From Nocardioides sp. CER19 (GTDB taxonomy: Bacteria > Actinomycetota > Actinomycetes > Propionibacteriales > Nocardioidaceae): a stretch of 64,000 bases of DNA. This document shows, one piece after another, positions 29,576 through 39,241 of this stretch. The stretch spans positions 1 through 64,000 of the forward strand of contig NZ_JARVWS010000002.1 of NCBI RefSeq assembly GCF_029846275.1. Direction: 5' to 3'. Every line of letters starts with the position of its first letter. Within the stretch, counting starts at the first letter, position 1. Under the pieces are notes generated by a model. It made no database searches, was not told the origin of the DNA, and worked only from the letters and a program-made list of their open reading frames with translations. Both the position numbers and the translations under genes were made by a program.

Positions 29576-30496
29576 ATGAGCACGTTCGCCTCGGGTCTCC
29601 GGGTGGGTGCCGTCGGCGCAGGTCGCGTCGGCGCCGTCCTCGCGGCCTCCCTCCGCCGCACCGGCCACGAGATCGTGGCGGTCGCCGGCGAGTCAGACGC
29701 CTCCCGCGGTCGCATCGCCGACCTGCTGCCCGGCGTCCCCGTCGACAAGCCGACCGCCGTCGCACGCGCCGCCGACGTCCTCCTGCTCACCGTGCCCGAC
29801 GACATGCTCGCCAACGTCGTCCGCTCGCTCGCCGACGCGGGCGCCCTGCGCGAGGGTCAGTACGTCGTCCACACCTCCGGCATGCACGGCCTGGCCGTGC
29901 TGGCGCCGGCTCGCGAGGTCGGTGCGCGCACCGTCGCTCTGCACCCTGCGATGACCTTCACGGGCACCGCCGTCGACCTCGACCGGCTCGCCGGGTGCGT
30001 CTTCGGACTCACCGCCGAGACGTCCGACCGGGCCTTCGCCGAGGCGCTCGTCGCCGACCTCGGCGGCACCCCGATGTGGGTGCCCGAGGAGATGCGCACG
30101 CTCTACCACGCCGGTCTCGCGCACGGCTCCAACCACCTCGTCACCCTCGTCACCGAGGCGATGGAGATCCTCGCGGCGGCCGGAGCCACCGACCCGGCGG
30201 GCACGCTGCGCCCGCTGCTCGCCGCCGCCCTCGACAACGCCCTGACCCACGGCGACGCCGCCCTCACCGGCCCGATCGTGCGCGGCGACGTCGGTACCGT
30301 CGCGGCCCACCTCGACGACATCGCGACCAACGCACCGCAGACGCTGCCGTCGTACGTCGCCATGGCCCGCGCCACGCTCGAGCGCGCCGTCGCCGACGGT
30401 CGGCTGCTGCGGATCCGCGCCTACAAGATCGGCGGCCTGCTCGACGCGGCCGAGAAGAAGGCGCACCAGGTCCACCACGTGTCGGCCGGCCGATGA
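29576..30496 (+). CDS. Rossmann/DUF2520 oxidoreductase, candidate ketopantoate reductase
   Basis: The 306-residue protein has an N-terminal NAD(P)-binding motif VGAVGAGRVGAVLAASL (about 11-27) and a C-terminal helical DUF2520 domain with HPAMTFTG and LYHAGLAHGSNHLVTL. It overlaps panC by ATGA, and panD follows, so it belongs to the pantothenate operon. No panE is in the window. DUF2520-type proteins have been proposed as an alternative ketopantoate reductase (PanG) in other bacteria; that role here is inference from position. GAAAGG lies before ATG 29576. Confidence 0.8.
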   Translation: MSTFASGLRVGAVGAGRVGAVLAASLRRTGHEIVAVAGESDASRGRIADLLPGVPVDKPTAVARAADVLLLTVPDDMLANVVRSLADAGALREGQYVVHTSGMHGLAVLAPAREVGARTVALHPAMTFTGTAVDLDRLAGCVFGLTAETSDRAFAEALVADLGGTPMWVPEEMRTLYHAGLAHGSNHLVTLVTEAMEILAAAGATDPAGTLRPLLAAALDNALTHGDAALTGPIVRGDVGTVAAHLDDIATNAPQTLPSYVAMARATLERAVADGRLLRIRAYKIGGLLDAAEKKAHQVHHVSAGR

Positions 30497-31368
30497 CCGC
30501 ACCCGTCGTGGCGAGCACCCGCGCGGAGCTCGCGGCGGTCCTCGCGGCCTCGCGCGCGGCCGGCCACCAGGTCGGGCTGGTCCCGACCATGGGCGCCCTG
30601 CACGAGGGCCACGCCAGCCTCATGCGCGTCGCGCGCAAGCACGTCGGCGACGGCGCGGTCGTCGTCAGCATCTTCGTGAACCCCCTGCAGTTCGGGGCCG
30701 GCGAGGACCTCGACCGCTACCCGCGCACGCTCGAGGCCGACCTCGAGTTGTGCGAGCGCGAGGGCGTCGACGTGGTCTTCGCCCCGACCGTGGAGGAGAT
30801 GTACCCGGGCGGCGCGGGCGCCGACATGACGACCGTCGAGCCCGGCGCCGTCGCCGACGTCCTCGAGGGCGCGAGCCGGCCAGGCCACTTCCGCGGCGTG
30901 CTCACCGTCGTCGCCAAGCTGTTCGGGCTGGTCCGGCCGGACGTCGCGGTCTTCGGCCAGAAGGACTACCAGCAGCTCGCGCTCATCACCCGGATGGCGG
31001 CGGACCTGTGCCTGGGCATCGACATCGTCGGCGCCGAGACGCAGCGCGAGCCCGACGGCCTGGCCCTGTCGAGCCGCAACCGCTACCTGTCCGGGGCGGA
31101 GCGGCTCGCGGCCACCACGCTGAGCCGTGCGCTCCGGGCCGCACAGGCCCGGGCGGCGTACGGTCTGCCGGCCGCGCGCTGGGCCGCCATGAGCGTGCTC
31201 AAGAGCGAGCCGTCGGTGGAGATCGACTACCTCGCCCTGCGGGCCGCCGACCTCGGCGAGCTGCCCGACTATCCGGAGCCCGGCACCCTGGGCCGCGTCC
31301 TGGTCGCCGCGCGCGTCGGCACGACGCGACTGATCGACAACCTCGAGATCGTGTTGGGGAAGGCGTAG
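30493..31368 (+). CDS. panC: Pantothenate synthetase
   Basis: The 291-residue enzyme condenses pantoate with beta-alanine using [18 protein letters not shown] near residue 36, the [12 protein letters not shown] region and [13 protein letters not shown] are all present. ATG 30493 overlaps the DUF2520 gene and panD follows after 4 bases. Confidence 0.96.
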   Translation: MTAPVVASTRAELAAVLAASRAAGHQVGLVPTMGALHEGHASLMRVARKHVGDGAVVVSIFVNPLQFGAGEDLDRYPRTLEADLELCEREGVDVVFAPTVEEMYPGGAGADMTTVEPGAVADVLEGASRPGHFRGVLTVVAKLFGLVRPDVAVFGQKDYQQLALITRMAADLCLGIDIVGAETQREPDGLALSSRNRYLSGAERLAATTLSRALRAAQARAAYGLPAARWAAMSVLKSEPSVEIDYLALRAADLGELPDYPEPGTLGRVLVAARVGTTRLIDNLEIVLGKA

Positions 31369-31372
31369 CCGC

Positions 31373-31792
31373 ATGGCCCTCCGCACGATGATGACGGGCA
31401 AGATCCACCGCGCCACCGTCACCCAGGCCGACCTGCACTACGTCGGCTCCGTCACCGTCGACGAGGACCTCCTCGACGCGGCCGACATCCTGCCCGGCGA
31501 GCTCGTCTCGATCGTCGACATCACCAACGGCGCCCGCCTCGAGACCTACACGATCGCCGGCCCGCGCGGCTCGGGAGTGCTCGGCATCAACGGCGCCGCC
31601 GCTCACCTCGTCCATCCCGGCGACCTGGTCATCCTCATCGCCTACCAGCAGATGACCACCGAGGAGGCGCGCGACCTCGCGCCCCACGTCGTGCACGTCG
31701 ACGCCGCCAACCAGATCGTCGCCCTCGGCTCCGACCCCGGCGAACCCGTCCCCGGCTCCGACCAGAAACGCAGCGACCTTCTCAACCTCTAG
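31373..31792 (+). CDS. panD: Aspartate 1-decarboxylase
   Basis: The 139-residue proenzyme makes beta-alanine for PanC. It cleaves itself at the Gly-Ser bond in YVGSVTVD, creating the pyruvoyl group from Ser25. [20 protein letters not shown] and [10 protein letters not shown] are typical. It is the last gene of the operon; a 22-bp repeat array follows the TAG stop directly. Confidence 0.96.
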   Translation: MALRTMMTGKIHRATVTQADLHYVGSVTVDEDLLDAADILPGELVSIVDITNGARLETYTIAGPRGSGVLGINGAAAHLVHPGDLVILIAYQQMTTEEARDLAPHVVHVDAANQIVALGSDPGEPVPGSDQKRSDLLNL

Positions 31793-32055
31793 CGCCGAGA
31801 TCGGCCTTTCTGCCCGTCGAGATTGGCCTTCCTGCCCGTCGAGATTGGGTTTCCCGCCCGTCGAGATGGCGGTTCTCGCCCGTCGATGTCGGAGTTCTGG
31901 CCCAGCGACCGGGCAACAAGTCCGATCTCGAGGGGCGGCTACGCCAATCTCGACGGGCAGGAAGGCCAATCTCGAGGGGCAGCTACGCCAATCTCGAGGG
32001 GCAGCTACGCCAATCTCGACGGGCAGGAAGGCCAATCTCAAGGGGCGGGAAGGCC
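31793..32055. repeat. Inverted minisatellite of a 22-bp unit (5 + 6 copies)
   Basis: Five head-to-tail 22-bp units run 31793-31902, with core CGTCGAGATTGG...CTGCC, the last two diverged. After a 21-bp centre (31903-31923), six units run in the opposite orientation at 31924-32055, core AATCTCGA[CG]GGGCAG. The inverted units have two sub-types, ending GGAAGGCC or GCTACGCC. The two halves can pair as one long hairpin. It fills the gap between convergent panD and the rhodanese gene, starting right after the panD stop and ending 9 bases before the rhodanese stop. Confidence 0.95.
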
Positions 32056-32064
32056 AAGGTCGGG

Positions 32065-32487
32065 TCAGGCGTGGGCGTGGGCCGGGACGGGGGCGGTGAG
32101 GTCGTCCACCGGGCGACGGGTGCGGCCGGTGTCGGTCTCGATGGCGAGGCCCTCGCGCGCCCAGTACTCGAAGCCGCCGATCAGCTCCCGGACGCGGGTG
32201 TAGCCGAGCTCGGCGAGGCGGAGCGCGGCCCTTGTGCTGCCGTTGCAGCCCGGGCCCCAGCAGTAGACGACCACGTCGGCGTCGAGGTCGGGTACGACGG
32301 CCCGGATCCGCTCGGCCAGGTCGCGGCCCGGCACGTGCAGCGCGCCGGGGATGCGCCCCTGGCGCCACGACGCCTCGTTGCGGGTGTCGACCACGATCGG
32401 GCCCTGGCCGCCGACGCGCTCGGCGGCGAGGTCGGAGGGGTCGGTCTGCCAGCGCAGGCGCGCGGCGAAGAAGGTGACGGCGTCCAT
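32065..32487 (-). CDS. Rhodanese-like domain protein
   Basis: The 140-residue single-domain protein has IVVDTRNEASWRQGRIPGALHVP and the active-loop region VVYCWGPGCNGS, with the likely catalytic cysteine in YCWGPGC. Rhodanese domains carry sulfane sulfur as persulfide. The loop has a second cysteine (CWGPGC) that could form a disulfide. It is convergent with panD and divergent from nadB. A sulfur-transfer partner is not visible. Confidence 0.85.
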   Translation of the reverse strand: MDAVTFFAARLRWQTDPSDLAAERVGGQGPIVVDTRNEASWRQGRIPGALHVPGRDLAERIRAVVPDLDADVVVYCWGPGCNGSTRAALRLAELGYTRVRELIGGFEYWAREGLAIETDTGRTRRPVDDLTAPVPAHAHA

Positions 32488-32605
32488 GGGAGGAGACTGT
32501 CGGTGGCAGGAACGATGCGACAGTCCAGATCCTGCCAAGCGTTGTCGACATCCCGCCTCCCGGGCCGCCGCAGGCGGGACGCACCCACGGCGCTAGCCTC
32601 CCTGC

Positions 32606-34276
32606 ATGAAGTCGCTCCCCGGCCTTCTCTCCTCCCGGGACCCCGGGTGGACGGAGTGGGCCGACGTCATCGTCGTCGGCTCCGGCATTGCCGGGCTGAC
32701 GGCGGCGCTGCGGCTGCGCGGCCAGGTGGAGCGGATCGCCGTCGTGACGAAGGACGTCCTCGCCGCCGGCTCGACCCAGTGGGCCCAGGGCGGGATCGCC
32801 GCGGCGCTCGGCCCGGAGGACAGCCCGGCTCAGCACGAGGTCGACACGCTCGTGGCGGGCGCCGGCGCCTGCGACCTCGAGGCGGTCCGGGTGCTGGTGA
32901 CCGAGGGCCCGGACGCCGTGCGCGAGCTCATCGAGTGGGGCGCGAACTTCGACAAGGACCCGGAGGGCAACCTGTCGCTCACCCGCGAGGGCGGCCACCG
33001 CCGTGACCGCATCGCCCACGCGAACGGCGACGCGACCGGTGCCGAGATCCAGCGGGCGCTCATCGAGGCGGTCGAGCGCGCTCCCGAGATCATGGTCTTC
33101 GAGCACGCGATGGTCGTCGACCTGGTGACCGCCGAGGACGGTGGTGTCGCCGGCCTGACGATCCACGTCATGGGCGAGGGTGACGCCGACGGCGTGGGGC
33201 TGGTCAGGGCCCGCGCGGTCGTGCTCGCCAGCGGCGGCCTCGGGCAGGTCTTCTCCCAGACCACGAACCCGGCGGTGAGCACCGCGGACGGGATGGCGAT
33301 CGCGCTGCGCGCGGGCGCCCGACTCCGCGACCTTGAGTTCGTGCAGTTCCACCCGACGGTGATGTACCTCGGCCCCGACTCGCGGGGCCAGCAGCCGCTC
33401 ATCTCGGAGGCGGTCCGGGGCGAGGGCGCGTTCCTGGTCGACTGGGACGGCGACCGGTTCATGCCGGACGTCCACGAGCTCGCCGACCTGGCTCCGCGTG
33501 ACATCGTCTCCAAGGCGATCATGAGGCGCATGCTCGAGACCGGGCACCCGAACATGTGGCTGGACGCCCGCCACCTCGGTCGGGAGTTCTGGGAGCGCCG
33601 CTTCCCCAACATCCTCGCCTCCTGCCGCTCGCACGGCGTCGACCCGGTCACCCAGCTCATCCCGGTGGCGCCCGCCTGCCACTACGCCTCGGGCGGCGTC
33701 CACACCGACCTGTGGGGTCGCTCGACCGTGCCCGGCCTCTACGCGACCGGTGAGGTCGCCTGCTCCGGCGTGCACGGCGCCAACCGCCTGGCCTCCAACT
33801 CACTGCTCGAGGGACTCGTCTTCTCGCGCCGCATCGCCCAGGTGCTGCCCGGGGAGCTGCGTCCGCTCGGCGAGCCGATCCGGCACGGTGGCGCGGCCGG
33901 CCTCGTGCCCGGGGGCGCACTCAAGGACGTGCAGGAGATCATGAGCTCGCGTGCCGGCGTGCTGCGCAGCGCGTCCGGGCTCACCGAGGCCGTCGAGATG
34001 CTCGGCGGGATCGCCGCGACCCCCGCGGTCGAGATCGACCCGGCCGCGTGGGAGGCCACCAACGTGCTCACGATCTCCCTCGCGCTCGCCGAGGCGGCGC
34101 TGCGTCGGGAGGAGACGCGCGGGTCCCACTGGCGCGAGGACTTCCCTGCCCGTGACGACGCCCGCTGCGCCGGCCACTTCGACACCGAGCTGATCGACGG
34201 GGCCGCCGCGGTCACGTTCTCGTCCTCACCCGCCACCGACCCCTCCGTCCCCGGATACCAAGGAGCTGCGCTCTGA
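32606..34276 (+). CDS. nadB: L-aspartate oxidase
   Basis: The 556-residue flavoprotein oxidises aspartate to iminoaspartate, the first step of NAD synthesis. The FAD motif VVGSGIAGLTAALRL lies near residue 24, with STQWAQGGIAAALG and the HPTVMY and RGEGAFLVD blocks of the succinate dehydrogenase/fumarate reductase family. TAGCCT lies 6 bases before ATG 32606, giving a leaderless start. Its stop shares a base with nadC. nadA, the next enzyme, is not in the window. Confidence 0.95.
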   Translation: MKSLPGLLSSRDPGWTEWADVIVVGSGIAGLTAALRLRGQVERIAVVTKDVLAAGSTQWAQGGIAAALGPEDSPAQHEVDTLVAGAGACDLEAVRVLVTEGPDAVRELIEWGANFDKDPEGNLSLTREGGHRRDRIAHANGDATGAEIQRALIEAVERAPEIMVFEHAMVVDLVTAEDGGVAGLTIHVMGEGDADGVGLVRARAVVLASGGLGQVFSQTTNPAVSTADGMAIALRAGARLRDLEFVQFHPTVMYLGPDSRGQQPLISEAVRGEGAFLVDWDGDRFMPDVHELADLAPRDIVSKAIMRRMLETGHPNMWLDARHLGREFWERRFPNILASCRSHGVDPVTQLIPVAPACHYASGGVHTDLWGRSTVPGLYATGEVACSGVHGANRLASNSLLEGLVFSRRIAQVLPGELRPLGEPIRHGGAAGLVPGGALKDVQEIMSSRAGVLRSASGLTEAVEMLGGIAATPAVEIDPAAWEATNVLTISLALAEAALRREETRGSHWREDFPARDDARCAGHFDTELIDGAAAVTFSSSPATDPSVPGYQGAAL

Positions 34277-35220
34277 TGATCGTCCGCACCGAGCTCGACA
34301 AGCTCCCCGCCTCGCTCCGCGCCGAGCTCTCGGCCGCAGGCCTCGACGTCGGAGAGCTGTACGACGCCATCGAGACCGCGATCGACGAGGACCTGCCGGA
34401 GCCGCGACCGGGCGAGATGCCGGCGGAGGACGTCACGTCGGTCGCGACGATCCCGATCGACGCCCGGGCGCGGGGCGACTTCGCGGTCCGGGACGGCGGG
34501 GTCGTCGCCGGCCTCGGCATCGCCGCCCTCGTCTTCTCCTACGTGCTCGGCGACGACGTCGAGATCACCGACCGGGTGCCCGACGGCACCCGCGTCGAGC
34601 CGGGGGACGTCGTCATGCGGGTCGCCGGCCCGACCCGCGGCCTGCTCACCGCGGAGCGGACCGCGCTCAACTACGCGACGCACCTGTCCGGAGTCGCGAC
34701 CGCGACCGCCGCGTGGGTCGACGCGGTCGCCGGCACCGGGGCGCGGATCCTCGACACGCGCAAGACCCTGCCGACGTACCGCAACCTCCAGAAGTACGCC
34801 GTCCGCTGCGGTGGCGGCGTCAACCACCGCTCCACGCTCGCCGAGATGGCCCTGGTCAAGGACAACCACGTGCTCGCGGCCGGCGGGGTCGTGCCCGCGT
34901 TCCGCGCGGTGCGCGCTGCCTACCCGGGCCTTCCCGTGGAGGTCGAGGTCACCACCCTCGACGAGCTGCGCGAGCTGCTCGACGCGGGCTGCGACCGGGT
35001 CCTGCTCGACAACATGTCGACCGAGCAGATGCGCGAGGCGGTGGCCCTCAACAAGCAGAGCACCACCGGGCGCGCGACCCTGGAGGCCTCGGGCGGGCTC
35101 ACCGTCGCCCGAGCGCGCGAGGTCGCCGAGACGGGCGTCGACTTCATCTCCGTCGGGGCGCTGACCCACTCGGTCTGCGTGTTCGACATCGGCTTCGACC
35201 TCGAGCCCGAGAGCGTCTGA
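34276..35220 (+). CDS. nadC: Nicotinate-nucleotide pyrophosphorylase (carboxylating)
   Basis: The 314-residue enzyme converts quinolinate and PRPP to nicotinate mononucleotide. LNYATHLSGVATATAAWV, ILDTRKTLPTYR, VRCGGGVNHR and LVKDNHVLA are the family's substrate-binding segments. AAGGAG lies upstream within nadB, and TGATG overlap indicates coupling. Confidence 0.96.
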   Translation: MIVRTELDKLPASLRAELSAAGLDVGELYDAIETAIDEDLPEPRPGEMPAEDVTSVATIPIDARARGDFAVRDGGVVAGLGIAALVFSYVLGDDVEITDRVPDGTRVEPGDVVMRVAGPTRGLLTAERTALNYATHLSGVATATAAWVDAVAGTGARILDTRKTLPTYRNLQKYAVRCGGGVNHRSTLAEMALVKDNHVLAAGGVVPAFRAVRAAYPGLPVEVEVTTLDELRELLDAGCDRVLLDNMSTEQMREAVALNKQSTTGRATLEASGGLTVARAREVAETGVDFISVGALTHSVCVFDIGFDLEPESV

Positions 35221-35223
35221 CCG

Positions 35224-35997
35224 ATGGCCCTGCTCGCCGTCGACATCGGCAACAGCCACACGGTCCTGGGCCTCCTCGACGGCGGCGAGGTCGTCGCGGA
35301 CTGGCGTGTCGCGACCGACGAGCGGAACACGTCCGACGAGTGGGCGGTGCTCCTGCGCGGACTGCTCGCCGACCGCCTCGACGAGATCGACGGCATCGCC
35401 GTCTGCGCGACGGTTCCGGCTGTTCTCCACGAATGGCGGGACATGCTCGGCCGTCATTTCCCGCACCTGTCGAACGTGGTCGTCGAACCCGGTGTGCGCA
35501 CGGGTGTACCGATCTTGATGGACAACCCGAAAGAGGTCGGCACCGACCGCATCTGCAATGCGCTCGCCGCCGCGACCAGATATGGTGGTCCCTGCATCGT
35601 CGTCGACTTCGGTGGCACGGCCACGACTTTCGATGTCGTCAATGCCAACGGAGCGTACGTCGGGGGCTCGATCGCGCCTGGGATCGAGATCTCCCTCGAG
35701 GCGCTGGGGCGGCGAGGCGCCCAGCTGCGCAAGGTCGAGCTGGCCCGCCCGCGCTCGGTGATCGCGAAGAACACCGTCGAGGCGCTGCAGTCCGGAATGC
35801 TCTTCGGGGTCGCCGCCCAGGTCGAGGGAATCGTCACGCGCATGATCGAGGCGCTCGGCCTTTCGACACCGGACGTCGAGGTGATCGCGACCGGATATCT
35901 CGCGCCTCTGGTCGTCGACGAGTGCAGGTGTTTCACCGGGTATGTGCCCTGGTTGACCCTGCAGGGGCTGGAAATGATTTACCGTCGCAATTCGTGA
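35224..35997 (+). CDS. coaX: Type III pantothenate kinase
   Basis: The 257-residue enzyme phosphorylates pantothenate, the first step to CoA. It begins with the ASKHA phosphate motif AVDIGNSHTVLGL and has TDRICNALAAATRYGGPCIVVDFGG-type second motif and GGSIAPGIEISLEALGRRGAQL. It follows nadC after 3 bases. It uses the product of the panC-panD operon 4 kb upstream. Confidence 0.94.
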   Translation: MALLAVDIGNSHTVLGLLDGGEVVADWRVATDERNTSDEWAVLLRGLLADRLDEIDGIAVCATVPAVLHEWRDMLGRHFPHLSNVVVEPGVRTGVPILMDNPKEVGTDRICNALAAATRYGGPCIVVDFGGTATTFDVVNANGAYVGGSIAPGIEISLEALGRRGAQLRKVELARPRSVIAKNTVEALQSGMLFGVAAQVEGIVTRMIEALGLSTPDVEVIATGYLAPLVVDECRCFTGYVPWLTLQGLEMIYRRNS

Positions 35998-36081
35998 CCG
36001 TTTGTCGCGCCGATTCCCGCGCCTGGCGGAATGTGTCATAGTGGTCGCGGTTTTTCCGTTCCCTTGGTAAAGGAAATTGAG

Positions 36082-36414
36082 ATGGCGCAGAAGGTCCACA
36101 TCGTTCTCGAGGATGATCTCGACGGTTCCGAGGCGACCGAGACGGTGTCGTTCGCGCTCGACGGGACGTCGTACGAGATCGACCTCAACGACGACAACGC
36201 CGCCAAGCTGCGCGACGCGCTCGCCGTCTACATCGGTCACGGTCGCAAAGTCACCGGCGGGGGCCGGCGTGGTGGCGGCCGCCGCTCCGCCGCCGCGACG
36301 GGTGGGACCAGCGCCAAGGAGATCCGGGACTGGGCCCGCTCCAACGGCTACGACGTCCCCGACCGTGGTCGGATCCCGGCGGAGGTCCGCTCGGCCTACG
36401 AAGCCGCCAACTGA
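36082..36414 (+). CDS. lsr2: Lsr2 nucleoid-associated protein
   Basis: The 110-residue protein has an N-terminal dimerisation domain (MAQKVHIVLEDDLDGSEA) and a C-terminal DNA-binding domain with WARSNGYDVPDRGRIP, in which the RGR tripeptide enters the minor groove of A/T-rich DNA. Lsr2 is the actinobacterial counterpart of H-NS and silences foreign genes. AAGGAAAT gives the ribosome-binding site for ATG 36082. A glycine/arginine linker joins the domains. Confidence 0.96.
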   Translation: MAQKVHIVLEDDLDGSEATETVSFALDGTSYEIDLNDDNAAKLRDALAVYIGHGRKVTGGGRRGGGRRSAAATGGTSAKEIRDWARSNGYDVPDRGRIPAEVRSAYEAAN

Positions 36415-36427
36415 TCGCACGCTCTCG

Positions 36428-36460
36428 ACACGCCCCGCAGCCGCCGGCTGCGGGGCGTGT
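36428..36460 (+). terminator. Intrinsic terminator after lsr2
   Basis: ACACGCCCCGCAGCCG (36428-36443) and CGGCTGCGGGGCGTGT (36445-36460) are perfect complements, followed by a short TT. It stands 13 bases after the lsr2 stop and before the clpC upstream region. Confidence 0.8.
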
Positions 36461-36598
36461 TCGCTCTCAGCGCACGGAGAAGGTCCGCGGGGGAGGAACG
36501 CGTAGGCTGTCCGTGGGGTTGAAGTAGCTGAAGCCCGACCGGGATCAGGTGGTTCCGGGTACCTGGGTAACTCCCCGCAAGCTTGAGGAGCGATGCGC

Positions 36599-39157
36599 AT
36601 GTTCGAGCGGTTCACGGACCGAGCCCGTCGGGTGGTCGTGCTGGCCCAGGAAGAGGCCCGCATGCTCTCCCACAATTACATCGGCACCGAGCACATCCTG
36701 CTCGGTCTCATCCACGAGGGTGAGGGCGTCGCCGCGAAGGCACTGGAGAGCCTCGACATCTCCCTCGAGGCGGTGCGCGCTCAGGTCGAGGAGATCATCG
36801 GCCAGGGCCAGCAGGCACCGTCCGGGCACATCCCGTTCACCCCGCGAGCCAAGAAGGTGCTCGAGCTGTCCCTGCGCGAGGCGCTGCAGCTCGGCCACTC
36901 CTACATCGGCACCGAGCACATCCTGCTCGGCCTGATCCGCGAGGGTGAGGGCGTCGCCGCCCAGGTGCTGCAGAAGCTCGGCGCCGACCTCAACCGGGTC
37001 CGCCAGCAGGTCATCCAGCTGCTCTCCGGCTTCCAGGGCAAGGAGTCCTCGCAGTCGGCGACGGCGGCGACCGGCGCGTCCGGCGACGCTCCGTCGTCCT
37101 CGCTGGTCCTCGACCAGTTCGGCCGCAACCTCACCCAGGACGCGCGTGAGGGCAAGCTCGACCCGATCATCGGTCGTGCTCAACAGATCGAGCGCGTCAT
37201 GCAGGTGCTCTCGCGCCGTACGAAGAACAACCCGGTCCTCATCGGCGAGCCGGGCGTCGGCAAGACGTCCATCGTCGAGGGCCTGGCCCAGGACATCGTC
37301 AAGGGCAACGTGCCCGAGACGCTGAAGGACAAGCAGATCTACACCCTCGACCTCGGCGCGCTCGTGGCCGGCAGCCGCTACCGCGGTGACTTCGAGGAGC
37401 GCCTGAAGAAGGTGCTGAAGGAGATCCGCACCCGCGGCGACATCGTGCTGTTCATCGACGAGATCCACACCCTCGTCGGCGCCGGCGCGGCCGAGGGCGC
37501 GATCGACGCTGCCTCGATCCTCAAGCCGATGCTGGCGCGTGGCGAGCTGCAGACGATCGGTGCGACGACCCTCGACGAGTACCGCAAGTACCTCGAGAAG
37601 GACGCCGCGCTGGAGCGCCGCTTCCAGCCGATCCAGGTGCCCGAGCCGTCGATCGCCGACACGATCGAGATGCTCAAGGGCATCCGTGACCGCTACGAGG
37701 CGCACCACCGCGTCACGATCACCGACGAGGCCCTGGTCTCGGCGGCGACGCTGGCCGACCGCTACATCTCCGACCGGTTCCTCCCCGACAAGGCCATCGA
37801 CCTGATCGACGAGGCCGGCTCGCGGCTGCGGATCCGCCGGATGACGGCGCCCGCCGACCTGCGCGAGTACGACGAGAAGATCGCCGACGTCCGCGCCCGC
37901 AAGGAGGCCGCCATCGACGGCCAGGACTTCGAGGCCGCTGCTCGCCTCCGCGACGAGGAGAAGCAGCTCATCCTCAAGAAGTCCGAGCGCGAGAAGGCGT
38001 GGCGCGCCGGTGACATGGACGAGGTCGCCGAGGTCGACGAGGAGCTGATCGCCGAGGTGCTGGCTGTCGCGACCGGCATCCCGATCGTCAAGCTCTCGGA
38101 GGAGGAGTCCACCCGCCTGCTCAAGATGGAGGACGAGCTGCACAAGCGAGTCATCGGGCAGGACGAGGCGGTCAAGGCGCTCAGCCGGGCGATCCGGCGT
38201 ACGCGTGCCGGGCTGAAGGACCCGAAGCGTCCCGGTGGCTCGTTCATCTTCGCCGGCCCGTCCGGTGTCGGTAAGACGTGGCTGTCCAAGACGCTGGCCG
38301 AGTTCCTCTTCGGCGACGAGGACGCGCTCATCCAGCTCGACATGTCCGAGTTCGGCGAGAAGCACACCGTCTCGCGGCTCTTCGGCTCGCCTCCGGGCTA
38401 CGTCGGCTACGAGGAGGGCGGCCAGCTGACGGAGAAGGTCCGCCGCAAGCCGTTCTCGGTCGTCCTCTTCGACGAGGTCGAGAAGGCGCACCCGGACATC
38501 TTCAACAGCCTGCTGCAGATCCTGGAGGAGGGTCGCCTGACCGACTCCCAGGGCCGCATGGTGGACTTCAAGAACACCGTCATCATCATGACGACCAACC
38601 TCGGTACGCGGGACATCGCGAAGTCGGTCAACCTGGGCTTCCAGCAGGCCAACGACGCGGCCGGCAACTACGAGCGGATGAAGTCCAAGGTGGCTGACGA
38701 GCTCAAGCAGCACTTCCGCCCGGAGTTCCTCAACCGTGTCGACGAGGTCATCGTGTTCCCGCCGCTGTCGCAGGAGCAGATCATCCACATGGTCGACAAC
38801 ATGATCGCGGCGGTCGAGATCCGGCTGAAGGACCGCGACATGAGCCTCGAGCTGACCCAGCCGGCGAAGGAGCTGCTCGCGACGCGCGGCTTCGACCCGG
38901 TGCTCGGTGCGCGCCCGCTGCGCCGCACCGTCCAGCGGGAGATCGAGGACGTGCTCGCCGAGAAGATGCTCTATGGCGAGGTCGGCCCCGGCCAGATCGT
39001 GCTCGTGGGCGTCGAGGGCGAGGGCCCGTCCGCGACCTTCACCTTCAAGGGCCAGAAGGTCGCCGCACTGCCCGACGTGCCGCCGCTCGAGGGCGCGTCG
39101 ATCGGCGACCTCTCCGAGCTCGAGGACCTGGAGAACCCGCCGTCCTCCGAGGAGTGA
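36599..39157 (+). CDS. clpC: ClpC ATPase, Clp protease unfoldase
   Basis: The 852-residue AAA+ protein has the double N-terminal repeat (both copies containing [18 protein letters not shown] sequences), Walker A motifs GEPGVGKT and GPSGVGKT in its two ATPase modules, a UVR-type linker (about 420-455) and the late motif [15 protein letters not shown]. It feeds proteins to ClpP. ATG 36599 is chosen because GAGGAG lies 8 bases upstream; the in-frame ATG at 36593 would be only 2 bases from it. TAGGCT at 36503-36508 is a possible -10. No CtsR or HspR site was seen. Confidence 0.96.
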   Translation: MFERFTDRARRVVVLAQEEARMLSHNYIGTEHILLGLIHEGEGVAAKALESLDISLEAVRAQVEEIIGQGQQAPSGHIPFTPRAKKVLELSLREALQLGHSYIGTEHILLGLIREGEGVAAQVLQKLGADLNRVRQQVIQLLSGFQGKESSQSATAATGASGDAPSSSLVLDQFGRNLTQDAREGKLDPIIGRAQQIERVMQVLSRRTKNNPVLIGEPGVGKTSIVEGLAQDIVKGNVPETLKDKQIYTLDLGALVAGSRYRGDFEERLKKVLKEIRTRGDIVLFIDEIHTLVGAGAAEGAIDAASILKPMLARGELQTIGATTLDEYRKYLEKDAALERRFQPIQVPEPSIADTIEMLKGIRDRYEAHHRVTITDEALVSAATLADRYISDRFLPDKAIDLIDEAGSRLRIRRMTAPADLREYDEKIADVRARKEAAIDGQDFEAAARLRDEEKQLILKKSEREKAWRAGDMDEVAEVDEELIAEVLAVATGIPIVKLSEEESTRLLKMEDELHKRVIGQDEAVKALSRAIRRTRAGLKDPKRPGGSFIFAGPSGVGKTWLSKTLAEFLFGDEDALIQLDMSEFGEKHTVSRLFGSPPGYVGYEEGGQLTEKVRRKPFSVVLFDEVEKAHPDIFNSLLQILEEGRLTDSQGRMVDFKNTVIIMTTNLGTRDIAKSVNLGFQQANDAAGNYERMKSKVADELKQHFRPEFLNRVDEVIVFPPLSQEQIIHMVDNMIAAVEIRLKDRDMSLELTQPAKELLATRGFDPVLGARPLRRTVQREIEDVLAEKMLYGEVGPGQIVLVGVEGEGPSATFTFKGQKVAALPDVPPLEGASIGDLSELEDLENPPSSEE

Positions 39158-39165
39158 CGCATTGA

Positions 39166-39205
39166 CAGATGCCCCGGATCCACGATCGTGGATCCGGGGC
39201 ATCTG
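39166..39205 (+). terminator. Perfect 40-bp palindrome, clpC terminator
   Basis: CAGATGCCCCGGATCCACGA (39166-39185) is followed directly by its exact complement (39186-39205). As RNA it gives a stem of about 18 pairs with a 4-nt loop. It starts 9 bases after the clpC stop and separates it from the alcohol dehydrogenase gene. Confidence 0.85.
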
Positions 39206-39241
39206 CCATTTCGGGGCCTCCCTCAACGAAAGGAACAGATC

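Noticed and set aside
31793..32055. CRISPR array
   Set aside because: The 22-bp units are contiguous with no unique spacers, are present in both orientations, and no cas gene is nearby.
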